Assembly (NCBI GenBank): GCA_049999725.1
Contig: JBNGIS010018038.1
Location: 34,878-65,866 of the forward strand
Direction of reading: 5' to 3'
Source: Haplomitrium mnioides
Taxonomy: Eukaryota > Marchantiophyta > Haplomitriopsida > Calobryales
DNA: 30,989 nt
In this document: in pieces, positions 10,731 to 22,289 of the stretch
Numbering within the stretch: the first letter of the stretch is position 1
How the letters are laid out: the number at the start of each line of letters is the position of its first letter
The notes under the pieces: generated by a model
Database searches by the model: none
Told to the model about the DNA's origin: nothing
What the model saw: the letters and a program-made list of their open reading frames with translations, nothing else
Program-made: the position numbers and the translations under genes

Positions 10731-10872
10731 ATGTAGCGTCCTTGCAAGCGTCCTCGATAGTATTGCTTCACCCTTGATCTATTCACATACTTCTCCTATT
10801 AAACTTTCCAACTCACTTATAAATCGTCAACGACGCCATCTTCTGGAAAAAGACTACTTCTTCCTTCTTTTG

Positions 10873-11224
10873 TCATATTGTCTTTATCACCGGTGGGACT
10901 GAACATTCTGCTTCTATATGTCCATGTTTCTTACAGTTTCCACATAAAGGTACATATCCCACTTGCTTCCTTGGATGCGGACATGCATTAGCGTAATGAT
11001 CAGGTAACCCGCAATTATAACATGCTACAAATCCCTTACCAGCTTGTACTAGTACTAATTGAGTTCCTGGTGCCGATATTGGCACCATAGTTGGCTGAAT
11101 TGCTGGAAAATAGGACGTTCCAAGCACTTGTTAATACTAGACTCTTTCCACTAGTCTTCCTCTTGTAAATTTGGTATTTCAGCTTCGTTCGATAACCTCC
11201 TCCTACATGAGCTTGTTGTGCCAT
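10873..11224 (-). pseudogene. gag: Gag remnant with two CCHC zinc knuckles
   Basis: On the minus strand two overlapping frames together look like the C-terminal part of a retrotransposon Gag. The downstream frame (11127-10873) carries two C-X2-C-X4-H-X4-C knuckles: CYNCGLPDHYANAC (about 11022-10981) and CGNCKKHGHIEAEC (about 10944-10903). CCHC knuckles bind the element's RNA in the virus-like particle. The upstream frame (11224-11036, starting MAQQAHVGGGY) is shifted relative to it, so a frameshift lies near 11110-11130. No protease, RT or integrase sequence follows; the polypurine tract comes about 145 nt later. It is a remnant in a deleted, non-autonomous element and differs from the gag at 18055. 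Positions 10731-10872 and 11225-11609 show only decayed gag or leader-like sequence. Confidence 0.75.
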
Positions 11225-11609
11225 AGCTGATATCTAATAATGTCTCCAAGAGCAGTAATATCCGTCCACTAAAACTGAGCTAATGGTGACTGAGGCCCAG
11301 AAGGTTGAGCGCTCCCCTCTGTAGGTTCCTTTCCGCTACCAACAGCTACAACTTCTTTAAACTTCAATTTTAAACTCCTCCTGTCTCTCCAGTCTTTCTT
11401 CTCTCTCCCTTTCTGAGATTCCACACATTCACATTTCCCTTGCTACATTTCTCCACACAGAAAAAAATAAAAATAATAAAAGTTACAGAACACAAAAAAA
11501 ACTACAACATCAGAATGTTAGGAACAGAATTTAATAGTGGCGAGTAAAACACGTTCCCAACATTACTGATAATACTATACACATTTAAGAGCAAACCCTA
11601 GAAATTAGA

Positions 11610-11627
11610 TCCCCGACAACGACGCCA
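11610..11627 (-). other. Primer-binding site, tRNA-Asp type (normal 18 nt)
   Basis: Minus-strand TGGCGTCGTTGTCGGGGA is complementary to the 3' end of tRNA-Asp with a few mismatches. It sits 10 nt (TGGGATTTCT) after the LTR end at 11638. Complementarity stops about 2 nt beyond the usual 18 nt; the rest of the tRNA is absent, unlike at 4448 and 8077. Confidence 0.85.
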
Positions 11628-11637
11628 AGAAATCCCA

Positions 11638-13102
11638 TGTCGTAGCACAGCAGTGATACTCCAACCCCAAAAAAGAACACCCAAGGATTGAACCACGCAA
11701 GATCTATATAGAAATCTGCTCTTAAACCACTTTTATCGACTTTCCAGATTCTTTAAAGAGTTCTGAAACTGCACTCTATCAGTTTAGAGATGGACCTCTC
11801 TCCACTCTAAGACTGACAACCTTTCTCCACAAAACCAAACACATAAACTACTACTACTTACTATAATAGAACAAAAGCCAAGAATTACTCAAACTGCATG
11901 ACTGATACTTCTAGGATAAGAAAGCTGATGCACAGGCTGATTTTAAACTTGAGCTGTATCAGAGATGTTCATAAGCAACCAGTTACCCAACTTGCAAGGA
12001 TATCTCAGACCAACACTCCAGTGCCTAACTTCATTACACCACTTGACTTCCCTCAAACTGGATACTCAGGCCACTCCAACCCAATATACCCCAGAGCTTG
12101 ATGCTGAGAACTCAGCTATGGAACGACCCTCCTGATCTCACATCCAACTGTTGTTCCTCCAACCACCCACTACTTTGTTTGCTTGTTGAAATGACCACCT
12201 ATTCCATAGGCACATACAATCATGAGCACTCCTTGCTCTACTGCAACCCACCAACCAGTATCCACTGACTGATTGATCACAAAAGGTTCTTTCCTTAAGA
12301 ATTTAACACATCACAGAACATAACATAACTTAAAGCATAATTGATTTGCCACTAAACCTCCCACAGATTTACAACTTGGAACTCAGAACCCAAGCCCACC
12401 AACAGGACACACTTAGGCAACTCTTGACATGCACTCCTCTAATGCTACCTGACTGATTTCTTCAATTGCAAACCTGCAGAACATTCACCAACCAACTCTA
12501 ACTGCAAATCCTTGTTCCTTCCTCAAACTGCTCCTTCTGAATCTGCAATCAACAACCATGAGTAGCAGACCTCACATACATGAATTCTCTGTATATTTCT
12601 TGAAGCACACATGTACAATGAGACAATCCACAGAACAAGAGCTCGCCAATTGGCTTATACCCCCTGTCCTGTTCAACTGACAATAACAGTCATTCTAATT
12701 CCAATTCAAACTAACTTGCTTCTCTACACGCTAACTTCTTCACACTAAGCTCACAATAAGAACTAACAACTCACATACCGTTCTTAAGCTAAACAACTCA
12801 TTTACACTAATTTACACGGACTTCACTTGCCACAAGAACAAATCACTAACAATTGTTCTTATGGTAATTCCAAAGTTTCACTAACTCTTCCGCTTCCACT
12901 TCGAACTTTTCAAATTCCGCAGGTAATCGTTTCGCCCTTTTGACTTCCAACTTTCAGTTTGCCTTCCATACCGAAACCACAATAAATCACTGATTTTCCA
13001 TTTTAACTTCTCTTCTCACTCACCTTTTCCCTTTCCGCTCAAACGTCAATAAATCACCGTTTCATATATCACTATTTCGCTTCATTGCCATTTCGCCAAT
13101 CA
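11638..13102 (-). repeat. Family B LTR, reverse orientation, short or truncated
   Basis: The right 1.4 kb matches the LTRs at 4533 and 8162, and the minus-strand end CTACGACA (11638) is followed by the tRNA-Asp primer site. It is the 5' LTR of the gag-remnant element. At the other side homology with the LTR at 4533 runs to 'cgccaatca' (13102). There the sequence changes to minus-strand CCTGAAGGAGGGGG-TA-TGATTGG, which looks like a polypurine tract, TA and an LTR start. Either this is a variant LTR of 1465 bp or the LTR was cut here by chance. The first 1-2 kb of the LTR, including the TATA block, are missing. Confidence 0.7.
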
Positions 13103-13104
13103 TA

Positions 13105-16100
13105 CCCCCTCCTTCAGGTGTTAACTTCCAAAAACTACTCTTTGGAAGGAAAAGGCTGACTTTACAGGGTTTCAGGTTCTTTTATGAGACGGCCCCGCTG
13201 CAAGTTATCACTTTCAGGCCTTAAGGATGTTCCTTCTCACCTTACAGACCTTTCTCCTTGTTCACTTCTTCATTCAAACATTCATCCACACCTCAGAAGC
13301 TTTTCTGAGCTTTTCTGATCAAATTCCAAAGTGGATTCCAATGATCCTATATAGCATCCAGACTCAAAGTTTTACAATATAAGATCAAGCCCTGACATCT
13401 GAATTATACAGGGGACCCGTCCACTATACTGCCTTACCCTTTGAGTTTGATTCTTGGATCCTTGCTGATCTGAGATCCTATTCACTTTGGATCTGAAGTG
13501 TCTTTTCAGTAGCTACAAACAAAATACAAAACTAACTAACCCACCAACACACTCACACACCCAAGATACACTCTGCCAATAATCCTTTGACTAGGGACAA
13601 CCTCTGCAATACAAGCTTGAACTCTCAACACTCCCGTTCTCCCTTCCCTCTACAGTTCATCTAGCTCTCCCAAGATCCACTTCCACCCACGCACCCTTCT
13701 CCAGATAGTTTTTTAACTTCCATCGCGAGAAGCCATGAATTTACTTCCTCAGGATCGGAAGAGGTCTTGTTTAACTTCCACCTCTGGAAGACAATCCTCT
13801 CGACTGCTGGTTGGCCACTCCACCCTGAAGCTTTGGTAGATCTTCTTACATTGTACGGGGGCACGAATTCAGCTACTCCTCCTTAACTTCCCTTGAGAGA
13901 ATAAACCAAAAACACCCTCTAAACGTTCCTGAGATTGTTGCTCCTGCACACGCAACACTGAGACAACCCCAAAGATCCCACTTTGGTAGCCTCTCCGATT
14001 TCAGGACAACCCAGAATTCCTTCCTTCTTCAAGTATCAGTACACCTCCGATGCTAGTCCACCCACAGTGATGAGTACACCTGGATCGCCTAGGCCTCTAG
14101 AGCTCCCTGCTCAGCGATTCCCAACGCCCCTCCAGTCCACCTCCACCCATGCTAGCCCTCTGCTCGAGTTCACCTGCTTCAATTGAAGATTTAAGAAATT
14201 TGTCCTCCCTCCATCGCGTGTCTTCCTTTCTGCTCTCGTTCTCACGACTTGCAAGTTTGCATCTACAATCAACCCCTCAAACATTTCAGACTATCGATTT
14301 ATACCTCCCCTCATGCGAATTCCCTCATACTTTTTGTTTTTTTCCCCCTCGCGATTTGGATCGTTGCTACATTTGGACGTTGATCGTTGGAAATTCGAAG
14401 AGGATTGGTGCAGACCGTAGAATGCAAACTCCAAAAAATCAGCTTAATTCTGCAATGTGATGAAACTTGGCATAGATCTGATGTGAATTTCAATGTCTTT
14501 GCTTAATTCGGCAAGGCGACAAGGGCTCGACGCAAAATCTGAAGTGAATTCCGAGGTTCATTCTGAAATTGCTCGTCGATCCTCGAAGCACCATGTTTTC
14601 GTAGGTCTGCGGACACTCCAAAGAATCCTATGGGCTCTCTTGTAGCGCCACGTTTCCGCAAAGATCCAAGATTCCCGAGGAATCTCTAAGATTCCCACAG
14701 ATTCCCATAGTCCCACATCGGTACCATGTAATCTGCAAAGCTCAAGATGCCTGCAAAATCTGTAAGATTCTCGCAGATTCCTTAGTCCCGCAGAGGTGCC
14801 ACGTTTGCGCTGTGGCGCCGTCTGACGCCGCCCCACAAAGGGGTAGGCGGACCGTCGCGCTGACCGTCCGTTGACCCGCTGACTTTCCCAACTGTCACAT
14901 CATCCGCAAAGTCCTGAACCTCTGTAAAAGAACTATGTAGACTTCCATTTTTGCCCCCATTGGATCAGTGATAGATCCTCTTTTCGGCACCGCTTCTTCC
15001 TCCGTCGGATGTGCACTATATTGCCTCTTCGACATCTTTGGTTCTCCCATGAACGGATCTGTGATTTATCATCCTTTCGACTGATCCCTTCTCGTTTCTC
15101 CTTGTCAAACCTATGATAGATCACCGTTTCAACACTGCTTGCTTTTCCTCGGTCTGTTGATAAATCGCTAATTCGGCATCCTTTCTTCTTATACCGAAGC
15201 TGCGCTATATCCTCGTTTCGGTCCCCTTGTTCTTCCCACATTGGAACCCTGTTAAGTGGCCTCTCCAGTTAGGAAGGTCAATCAGAACCCTAGTAAGTGG
15301 GGATCTCCACATCGGATGGCAAATCAGAGCCCCCTTAAGTGGGCTCCTCTTCTTGATTTATCGCCCTTTCGGCTTTTTGTTCCTCTTCTAATCGGATCAT
15401 TGATAAGTCGCTGTTTTGACATCTGGTTCTCCTTTTGGGCTACACTGTCGATAAGTCACCTTTTCGGCCTCTACGTTCTTCTTTTGGTCGAACCTTTGAT
15501 TTATCCCTGTTTTGACACCTTCTGACCCTCCTCTGGTTGGACCTTCGATTGATCGCCATTTCAATACCCTCGTTCTTCTCCCAACAGATTTTTGGCATAT
15601 CCCTGTTTCAGCACCTCTTTCCCTTTCTAGCCAGATCGTTGATAGGTCACTATTTCGGCGCCTTGTTCTTCAGGTGAAACCTCGTCTTATCTTCGTTTCG
15701 GATCTCTCTTCTTCTCTACCTCGAACTCTTCCTTTCGTGAATCCCCTTGATATAGGAACCCTTAGAGGCTCCTTCTTTTCCCTAAGATATAAAAAAGTTT
15801 GATGTAAGAACAAAGAGCTCTGCAGATCCCTTTTGAACTTTCTGTAGACACCCGATTCGAACTTTCCCAATTACCTCCTTTACGTCTAAATCTTCGACAT
15901 GTCACCCTTTCGGCCGATTAATTATCCCGCTTCAGAATCCCTCTTAACCGGTCCTCCCCACATCGGAAGATGGATCGAAACCAAATTAAGTGGGCTCCCC
16001 ACTTAGGAAGGCTGGTTTCCGATCTGTTCTTCGGATCGGACACCACGGACTTTGGATCTCGATTCTTTGCAAATCAATTTTTCTTCAATCTGATCATTTC

Positions 16101-16937
16101 CACCAGCCTTCATTCGATTTGATTTCGCAGTAAGGATGGGCAGCATCGCAGAGGACTTCTTCTTCAAGGCCGCAAGGGAAATTCTTCTTCCGCAAGTCAA
16201 TCGATTCCAGTAAGAGGAGATTCCTCGTTGATTCTTCATTTTCTTCCTTTCAAGCCAATCTACGAGTCGATCTTTTGCTGCAGCTCTTCTCCATTCGATG
16301 GCGCAAAAGGGATTTTTCTTCCCAGACAGCTTGATCGTTCATTATCTCTTCAGCACAATCTGTAGCTTTTGGTTTAGATCAGGTAACCTTCTCTTTCGTT
16401 ATTCCATTCCCAAACAGGGCGCAACACTGCTTCACTTGATCGACACCAGCATTTAGATTTCGCAGCGTAGCATTCTTCATCCACTCTCTTCATCACGGAA
16501 TTCTTTCATCTCAAGGCCCTCTATTCCTCGCATAGGCATTTCTTTACAAATTCAAAAATCCCTCTTCAACTTCCGATTTCTGTGCATCAAAGTCCTTGCA
16601 ATGCACCCGATCACGCTCTCCCTTGCAATTCGATCCGATCCCCTACTTTGCATCAATCATGTCCTTGGCTTGATCACATGCATCCTCTCCCTCACCACAC
16701 AGCTGATTGTTTGTCGAACATCAGCTCAAGAGATTATCCCACAAGCCGTCCTCCAAGTTAGATAGTTAGGAAATTAGTGGGTTTGGCTTCGACCCCGACA
16801 ATTAGAGTAGTTTTATTTCTTTTTATCTCTATCCTTTTATTTTTTCTTACTCTTTAGCATGTCTTGAGCCCTGTTTGTGTTCATTGGAAGCACTTTTTTG
16901 AAAATTTTGCATGAAGTATCTTAACACTCGGCTGACA
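13105..16937 (-). repeat. C-type LTR, reverse orientation, ~3.8 kb
   Basis: On the minus strand it starts TGTCAGCC at 16937, the terminus also seen at 23715. It contains the hairpin module (15987-16005), the ~48-bp repeats and ACGTGG boxes, then an R-U5 part (about 14160-13130) matching family C landmarks such as the 'ctctagaggc' and 'ggcctgaaagtg' segments. The exact right end is unclear: the C-type tail merges near 13134-13105 into a purine-rich stretch that could be a decayed primer site or polypurine tract. At 16938 it abuts a + oriented family C LTR within its GTTAG, so it probably inserted there. No genes are seen. Confidence 0.65.
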
Positions 16938-17848
16938 GTTAGTGCCCACGCACTGAGGAGTAAGACCTGTCGAGGCTCGGGGTAGAGTGGGATACCTGCA
17001 GTCAGGAAGATTGTCTTTTAGAGGTGGAAGTCAAAGAAATCCTCTTCCTAGCCTGAGGAAGTAAAGTCAAGGCTTCTCGTTAGGGAAGTTGAAAATCTAT
17101 TTGGAGAGGGGTGTATGGGTGGATGTTGGTTTGAAGTTTGGGAGGGAGCTAGTGACTCAAAAGGGAAGTCTCTGTTGGTGAGATCAGTCCAGAGGGCCTT
17201 CAAGGACTCTGTTTCTAATTGCAGTGCATAGTGTAAATGTGTTGTATATCTGTGCATAGTTAGATTTGTATTTTGCATTTGTGTTCAAGAGGCATTTTAG
17301 ATTAGAACCTATCAGGACAATTGAGCAGACCCTAGGACAGCTCAAGAGGGGGAGTCGAGTCCCTTGACACAACCAAGTGATCCTGGGGGTGAATGCTCTC
17401 TATTTCTAATCATGTAGTATTGCTTAGGAATTAGTTCATCTTAGGATAGTTAAGAATCAGTTTTATCAGTTCTGTGACAACCCTAAGAGGGGGAGTCTAG
17501 ACCTCTGTTATTTGTTCATTGGTGCAGGTCATAGCACCTTTCTGCCCCACAACATATATAAGGTGGTAGGGTTTCAGATTTGGACCCGTGGAATACATGG
17601 AAGGAATTACACAAGGAAAGCTGGGTGTGGTAAATGTGGACCTGAATCATGAATGAATGATTTGAGTGTAATCTAAAGAGAGTGAGAGGTGAGCAAAAGA
17701 CTTGTAAGGAAAGAGAGAATCTTTAAAGCCTCAAAGTGGTAACTGGCAAGAGGCCATCTCAGAAAAGAACCTCAAAGCCCTAAATTTGTCCTCCTCTGCC
17801 TTTAAAGCAGCATCTGAAAAGGGTAAAGCTTGAAATAAGGGAGTGACA
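16938..17848 (+). repeat. 5' LTR (right part) of family C gypsy element
   Basis: It ends GAGTGACA at 17848, 8 nt before the tRNA-Asn primer site, and its sequence is repeated at 30555-30926 in the 3' LTR and at 1-701. The left part of the LTR is missing here: at 16938 (GTTAG) the sequence switches to a reverse C-type LTR, whereas the 3' LTR continues leftward beyond GTTAG at 30555. It holds a good TATA box (17555-17561). Confidence 0.8.
17555..17561 (+). promoter_or_regulatory. Candidate TATA box of family C LTR
   Basis: TATATAA followed by GG lies 287 nt before the LTR end, a position that would start an RNA with a ~260-nt R-U5. The related LTR at 400-410 has the weaker 'caaataagg' at the same place. 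Transcription is inferred, not shown. Confidence 0.5.
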
Positions 17849-17856
17849 TGAATTTT

Positions 17857-17873
17857 TGGCGCTAGAAGGAGGG
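17857..17873 (+). other. Primer-binding site, tRNA-Asn type
   Basis: TGGCGCTAGAAGGAGGG is complementary to the 3' end of plant tRNA-Asn as I remember it (..CTCCTTCTAGCG plus CCA). It lies 8 nt downstream of the LTR end, so the family C element is primed by a different tRNA from family B. Positions 17874-18054 are the untranslated leader. Confidence 0.75.
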
Positions 17874-18054
17874 CCAAAGGCTTGGAGAAACCTAAGACCA
17901 ACCCAAACCAGAGAGATCACTTTGTGCACCAGGAACTCACAGTCATAGTGTGACAGCCCATCCCAAGAAACAGAGCAACTGGGTGTGAGTGTGTTGAGGA
18001 AGAGTGGCGGAAGGAAGGGACTTCTAGGTGGAAGTGGTTGTGGTCAGCGTAGGG

Positions 18055-19740
18055 ATGGCCAATCTAGTACCTCCTTTTAGGCTTCGAGGAAGATTCAAAT
18101 ACAAGTCCTTCAAGGGACGCCCAAAGGATGACCCAGATGTATAGCTAGATGACCTGGAGAATACTGCAGCAGCAAATGGTAAAGCCCATATAAAGATTGG
18201 GATCTTGCCAGCAGTTTTGAAGGGAGAAGCTCAGCTCTGGTACAAGGATTTCCTTGATAATGTCAAGAGGGACTGGCATGCATTCAAGGCGGCCTTCATA
18301 GCAGAATTCCGTAGGATCGGAGAAGAAACAGAAGCGCTGATCAAGATGGGTCAGCTCAGGATGAAGAAGAAGGAGTCTGTGAGGAAATTCCTCCAACGTT
18401 TCAAGAAGGTGGCGCGGAAGTTGAACCCGCCAACCACTGACGGGATGCTCACGGCGTGGTTCTTGGCAGCGCTACTCAGAGGAATTGGGACCTGGGTGCG
18501 CTAGACAGATCCACAGACTCTGGAAGAAGTCGTCAATGTGGCCCGATCTCACATCAAGGCTGCAATCACCAATTCCCGCAAGAAAGCACGGGCTAAGTAC
18601 GACTCTAATGATTTCTTGGACACCTCAGACAGTGACGAGGAAACGGATCAGAGTTCCGAGTCCTCTTCGGAAGGCAAGAATAAGCCAAGAAGTAGCAGCT
18701 CAGAGGAGGACCGGTCAACCAAGAAGAAGAAGAAGAAGAAGGACCTTAAGAAGAAGAAGCAAGCCAAGGAGGTCAGTCATCGCAAAGGGGCCAACAAGGG
18801 GAGGTACAAGAAAGCTAAACTCGAACCCGAGGCGAGCAGCAAGCCAAGGGGGAGGGATCGAATTGAGGAGCTGAGCTCCAATTTGGAGGCAATGAACATC
18901 CTCCTAGCTGGGATAAAACCGGAGTGCAGGCCCTTGCTAACCCGGAGAGTTGGAGTCTGGTGCATCCGATGCAAGCAACATGGACACTCCCCCCATGAAT
19001 GTCTGAATGACACCAATGTTGTGCGTTACGTGAGGGAGGAGGCGTCATAGTACATGAGAGAAGAGGTGGAGTATGTCATGGAGGTGGCCTTAGAAATAGC
19101 TTGTCAAATCAATGGGGGACCTCGGACAATACTGAGCAGGCCCGCAAAAGAGAATGGAGGGCCGATAAATCAATGGGGTGCCAATCGGCCTCCTAGGACC
19201 ACAATCATGGTCTGTTGGAATTGTGGCCAGCCCGGCCACATTTGATCTAGCTGTCCGAAGCCGTGGAAGAGCAGTTATGGCCAACCACCTCCCTTGTACT
19301 TCCAATGCAAGAAGGAGGGGCATGTGGCGATAAATTGCCCGACCCCAAGACCCGATGTTCCTCTTGGGCCAAGCGCAAATCCTCCTCCCCCCGCAATTGT
19401 CAATTTGATCACCCTAGAGATGGAGGAGGAAGCCGAATTGCCAAGCTGGGAGACTCCCACTCCCGAGGATTGTTTTTGAGTAGTAACCAAGGCTGGAGCA
19501 AAGGCAAAGAAGAGGAGCCAAAAGAAGTTTGAGCGCAGAGCCAAGAAGGGGGCAACTCAAGCAACCTCATCACGCAATGATTCAAATTATCAGAGGGATA
19601 ATCTGAAATGGTTCTACCCAAAGCAACAAGACCATGTGAGGAGACAATTGGAAGCTTTACAGGCTCTAGAAGAAGAATAGACGGCAGAAGAGACCCTCAA
19701 AGAGGTCCGCAAGCAGCAAGGAGGGACCCAAGAGGCATAG
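18055..19740 (+). pseudogene. gag: Gag of Ty3/gypsy element, multiple in-frame stops
   Basis: One reading frame starts at ATG 18055 (MANLVPPFRL) and stays open apart from stops at 18142, 18502, 19048, 19243, 19477, 19678 and 19738. The first ~160 residues match the Retrotrans_gag type of capsid domain (EAQLWYKDF, then W-X2-F-X3-F and LQRFKKVARKL). An acidic Ser/Glu stretch and a Lys-rich stretch (about 18720-18770) follow. Three CCHC knuckles come next: CIRCKQHGHSPHEC (18961) is intact, the one at 19213 is cut by TGA, and the one at 19297 has Tyr in place of its first Cys. Gag would form the particle and package the RNA. The frame runs on into protease, suggesting a Gag-Pro fusion; the boundary given here is approximate. 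It is not functional. Confidence 0.85.
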
Positions 19741-20625
19741 GCGAAAGTTGCAGCTGCGGAAGAAGGGACAAAGCCCACCCCTTACAACATTCAAGCGAAC
19801 GTGCGAAATTGCCTTGTCATGGCCACAGTGGGCCAACTCATCAAGGATAGCCTTCTGTATTGGAGACAGCTCCGTGAATTGCTGATGGGAGCTCCAACAG
19901 ATTTGCAACTGGTCTGTGAAGACAAGAGGGCCCCGGAGATCGACATCCAGATCGCAAGGTGCACATTGTCCTTATTGCTCGTAGATGGAGGGGTGGGGGT
20001 CAACATCATGGTGGAGGAAATAGCTCACAAACTAGGATTCACGGAATTCCAGCATACAACCCGAATCATGAAGCTGGCGGATGGGTTGCGAGTAAAGCCA
20101 TTGGGCTCTCTTCTCCAAATACCAACATTCATAGGAGGAAAGGAGTTCAAACTGAACTATCTCGTAATGCGGCTTGCCAGAGCGTCTCCCTACTCGGTGC
20201 TGATCGGAAGGACGTGGCTGTATGAGGCCAGAGTTATGCACAATTGGGGGAACTCCACATTGGTGTTCGGCCCCAAAAAAGCAACAGTACACTACGGTCA
20301 TGTCCCTCACTTGGGGGAAACACAGTCGAAGGCAGAGTATGACAGTGAGTGGTCCGAGGAAGAGGAAGATTCGGAGTACCACTACTAGGTGCAAATGGTG
20401 AGTGAAGCGACAAATGAGGATTTGTCGGAGGAGGGTGTGGTGTTTGTTAACAAAATTGAATTATCCACTTGTGACGGACGAGAGCACCAGTAGAGGAATT
20501 CCACAAAAGATCGGATCAGTGGTGGGAACACCAAGATTCGAAGAGAAGAAAAGTCCGAAGTGTCTCATCGGATAAGGGAAGTGGACACAGGGAGGTTCAA
20601 AGAAGCTCCATGGGAGGAGGGGGGG
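19741..20625 (+). pseudogene. Retropepsin-like protease region of gypsy element
   Basis: It continues in the Gag frame. The active-site motif LVDGGVGVNIM has its catalytic Asp at 19984; plant gypsy proteases usually show D-(S/T/G)-G here, so the Asp is kept. The C-terminal part (SPYSVLIGRTWLYEARVMHNWGN, split by nothing) fits the flap and interface end of the fold. An acidic tail follows. In-frame TAG codons sit at 20386 and 20491. The frame ends at a run of seven G (20619-20625), after which RT continues in the -1 frame. Protease would cut Gag-Pol in the particle. It is inactive as it stands. Confidence 0.8.
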
Positions 20626-21690
20626 TGCGACTAGCTGCTCTGATGCTAGTAGGGGACAACAAGGGATGGAATGAGATAGGGGTGGTGCAAGATGCCCATC
20701 ACAAGCAGTTGGTGGTCCGAGAAGGACACACTTTCTATATAGACTCCCAATTACCCAGAGAGGCGAAGCGGGCCCTCACTAATCTCCTACACAATTTTAG
20801 TGACGCCTTCGCCTGAAGTCACGTAGATTTGAAGGGAGTCTTGAGAGAATTGGGGAAGCATCGGATCGACTTGGAACCAAGATCAATCCTGGTGCATTAG
20901 AGACAATATCGAATGAATCCCCGATTCTCTCTGTTGGTGAAGGAGGAGATAGACAAACTCCTAGAAGTTGATTTCATTTGCCCCGTCCTCAATAGCGAGT
21001 GGGTGTCTCCTTAGGTAGTGGTGCCCAAGAAGGTGGGACATGACGAGGAGAAGAAAATCCGAGTATGCCAAGATTTTTGGAAGCTGAACGATGCCACGAA
21101 GAAGGACCACTATTCGTTGCCTTTCACGAATGGAGTGCTGGACTTGGTGGCAGGACATGAGGTGTACAGCTTCCCTGATAGGTACTTTGGATACAACTAG
21201 ATCTAGATCCGAGAAGAGGATCAGCTCAAGACAGCATTCACCATAGAATGCGGGGTGTTTCCTTTCAAGAGGATGCCATTCGATTTGTGCAATGCACCAA
21301 GTACCTTCCAGTGGATGATGATGAACATCTTCCACGACTACCTCAGGAAATTCTTGAAAGTGTTCATCGACAATTTCGTGGTGCATGGCAAGCTGGAAGA
21401 CCACGAGTAGGATGTGAGGCTCACCCTTCAAAGATGCAGAGAAACGGGGCTGAGGTTGCACCCAAGCAAATGCTTCTTCGGGGTGAAGGAGGGGATACTT
21501 CTCAGACACCGAATTTCAAACAGAGGAATAAAGGTGGATCATGAGAAGATCACCAATTGGTTGAATGTGGCATTTCCTACCAGTCTGAAGGAGGTGCAAG
21601 GATTCCTGGGGTGCATTGGATACTACCGCAGATTTATCGACCAATTCGCCTCAGTAGCTCTGCCCCTCACTCAAATGACCAATGGGGGTA
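20625..21690 (+). pseudogene. pol: Reverse transcriptase of Ty3/gypsy element, broken
   Basis: In the -1 frame relative to Gag-Pro the sequence shows RT landmarks in order: YRMNPRFSLLVKEEIDKLL (about 20905), VVVPKK (21015), KIRVCQDFWKLNDATKKDHYSLPF, motif A FPDRYFGYN with Asp at 21177, MPFDLCNAPSTFQ, and LHPSKCFFGV followed by GFLGCIGYYRRFI (about 21600). The catalytic YIDD-type motif reads FIDN, the second Asp (21372) being Asn, so the enzyme would be dead even without stops. Stops are TGA 20814 and TAG at 20898, 21012, 21198, 21204 and 21408. The order PR-RT-RH-IN identifies Ty3/gypsy rather than copia. Confidence 0.9.
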
Positions 21691-22160
21691 GCACATTTGA
21701 TGCCACTCTTGAAAGGCTGGCAAGCTTAAAGGAATTGAAGAAGAGATTGGCAAGCGCCCCAATGTTGGTCCCTCCTAGCTGGGGGAAGGACTTTCACGTG
21801 ATGATTGACGTGTTTGGGTTTTGCATTGGAGCAGTGCTATTCTAGGTGGATGAGAAGGGACGCGATCACCCAATCTACTTTGCCAACAGGCTACTAGCAC
21901 CAGCAAAGAAGAACTACTCTACCACAGATCGGGAAGCACTAGGAATCATCTATGCCCTGAAGAAATTCAAGCATTATTTGTTCCAGCATAAAGTGATCTT
22001 CCACACAGATCACAATGCACTCAAGTACATGGTGAACAAGCTAGATGTCATCGGTCGGATTGTAAGGTGGGTGCTTCTTCTACAGGAGTTTAACTTTGAG
22101 GTCAAGATCAAGCCAATGAAGAAGCACATCAATGCAGACTTCTTCTCCAAGATTGTTGGA
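21690..22160 (+). pseudogene. RNase H domain of gypsy element
   Basis: It continues in the RT frame. FHVMIDVFGFCIGAVLF holds the first catalytic Asp position, then a TAG at 21843. Next come HPIYFANRLLAPAKKNYSTTDREALGIIYALKKF with the conserved Glu, and the HTDHNALKYM block with the third acidic residue. RNase H removes the RNA strand during cDNA synthesis. A linker (INADFFSKI onward) leads to integrase. Confidence 0.85.
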
Positions 22161-22289
22161 CCTGTCAATCAGAAGGAGGTGGGTGACGAATTTCCTGATG
22201 AGGACCTGTTCCAAGTGAAGATTGGGTGGACCACGGATTACACCCTCATCACCGAATTCCTCTGTTCCGCTCAACTTCCCCAAGGCAGC

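Noticed and set aside
13103-13117. Certain polypurine tract for the LTR at 11638-13102
   Set aside because: CCTGAAGGAGGGGG-TA-TG looks right, but the longer LTR at 4533 stays homologous up to this same point, so it could be a chance breakpoint. Left as ambiguous.
20961-21509. 182-residue ORF on the minus strand
   Set aside because: It is antisense to the reverse transcriptase domain, and its translation has no recognisable motif.
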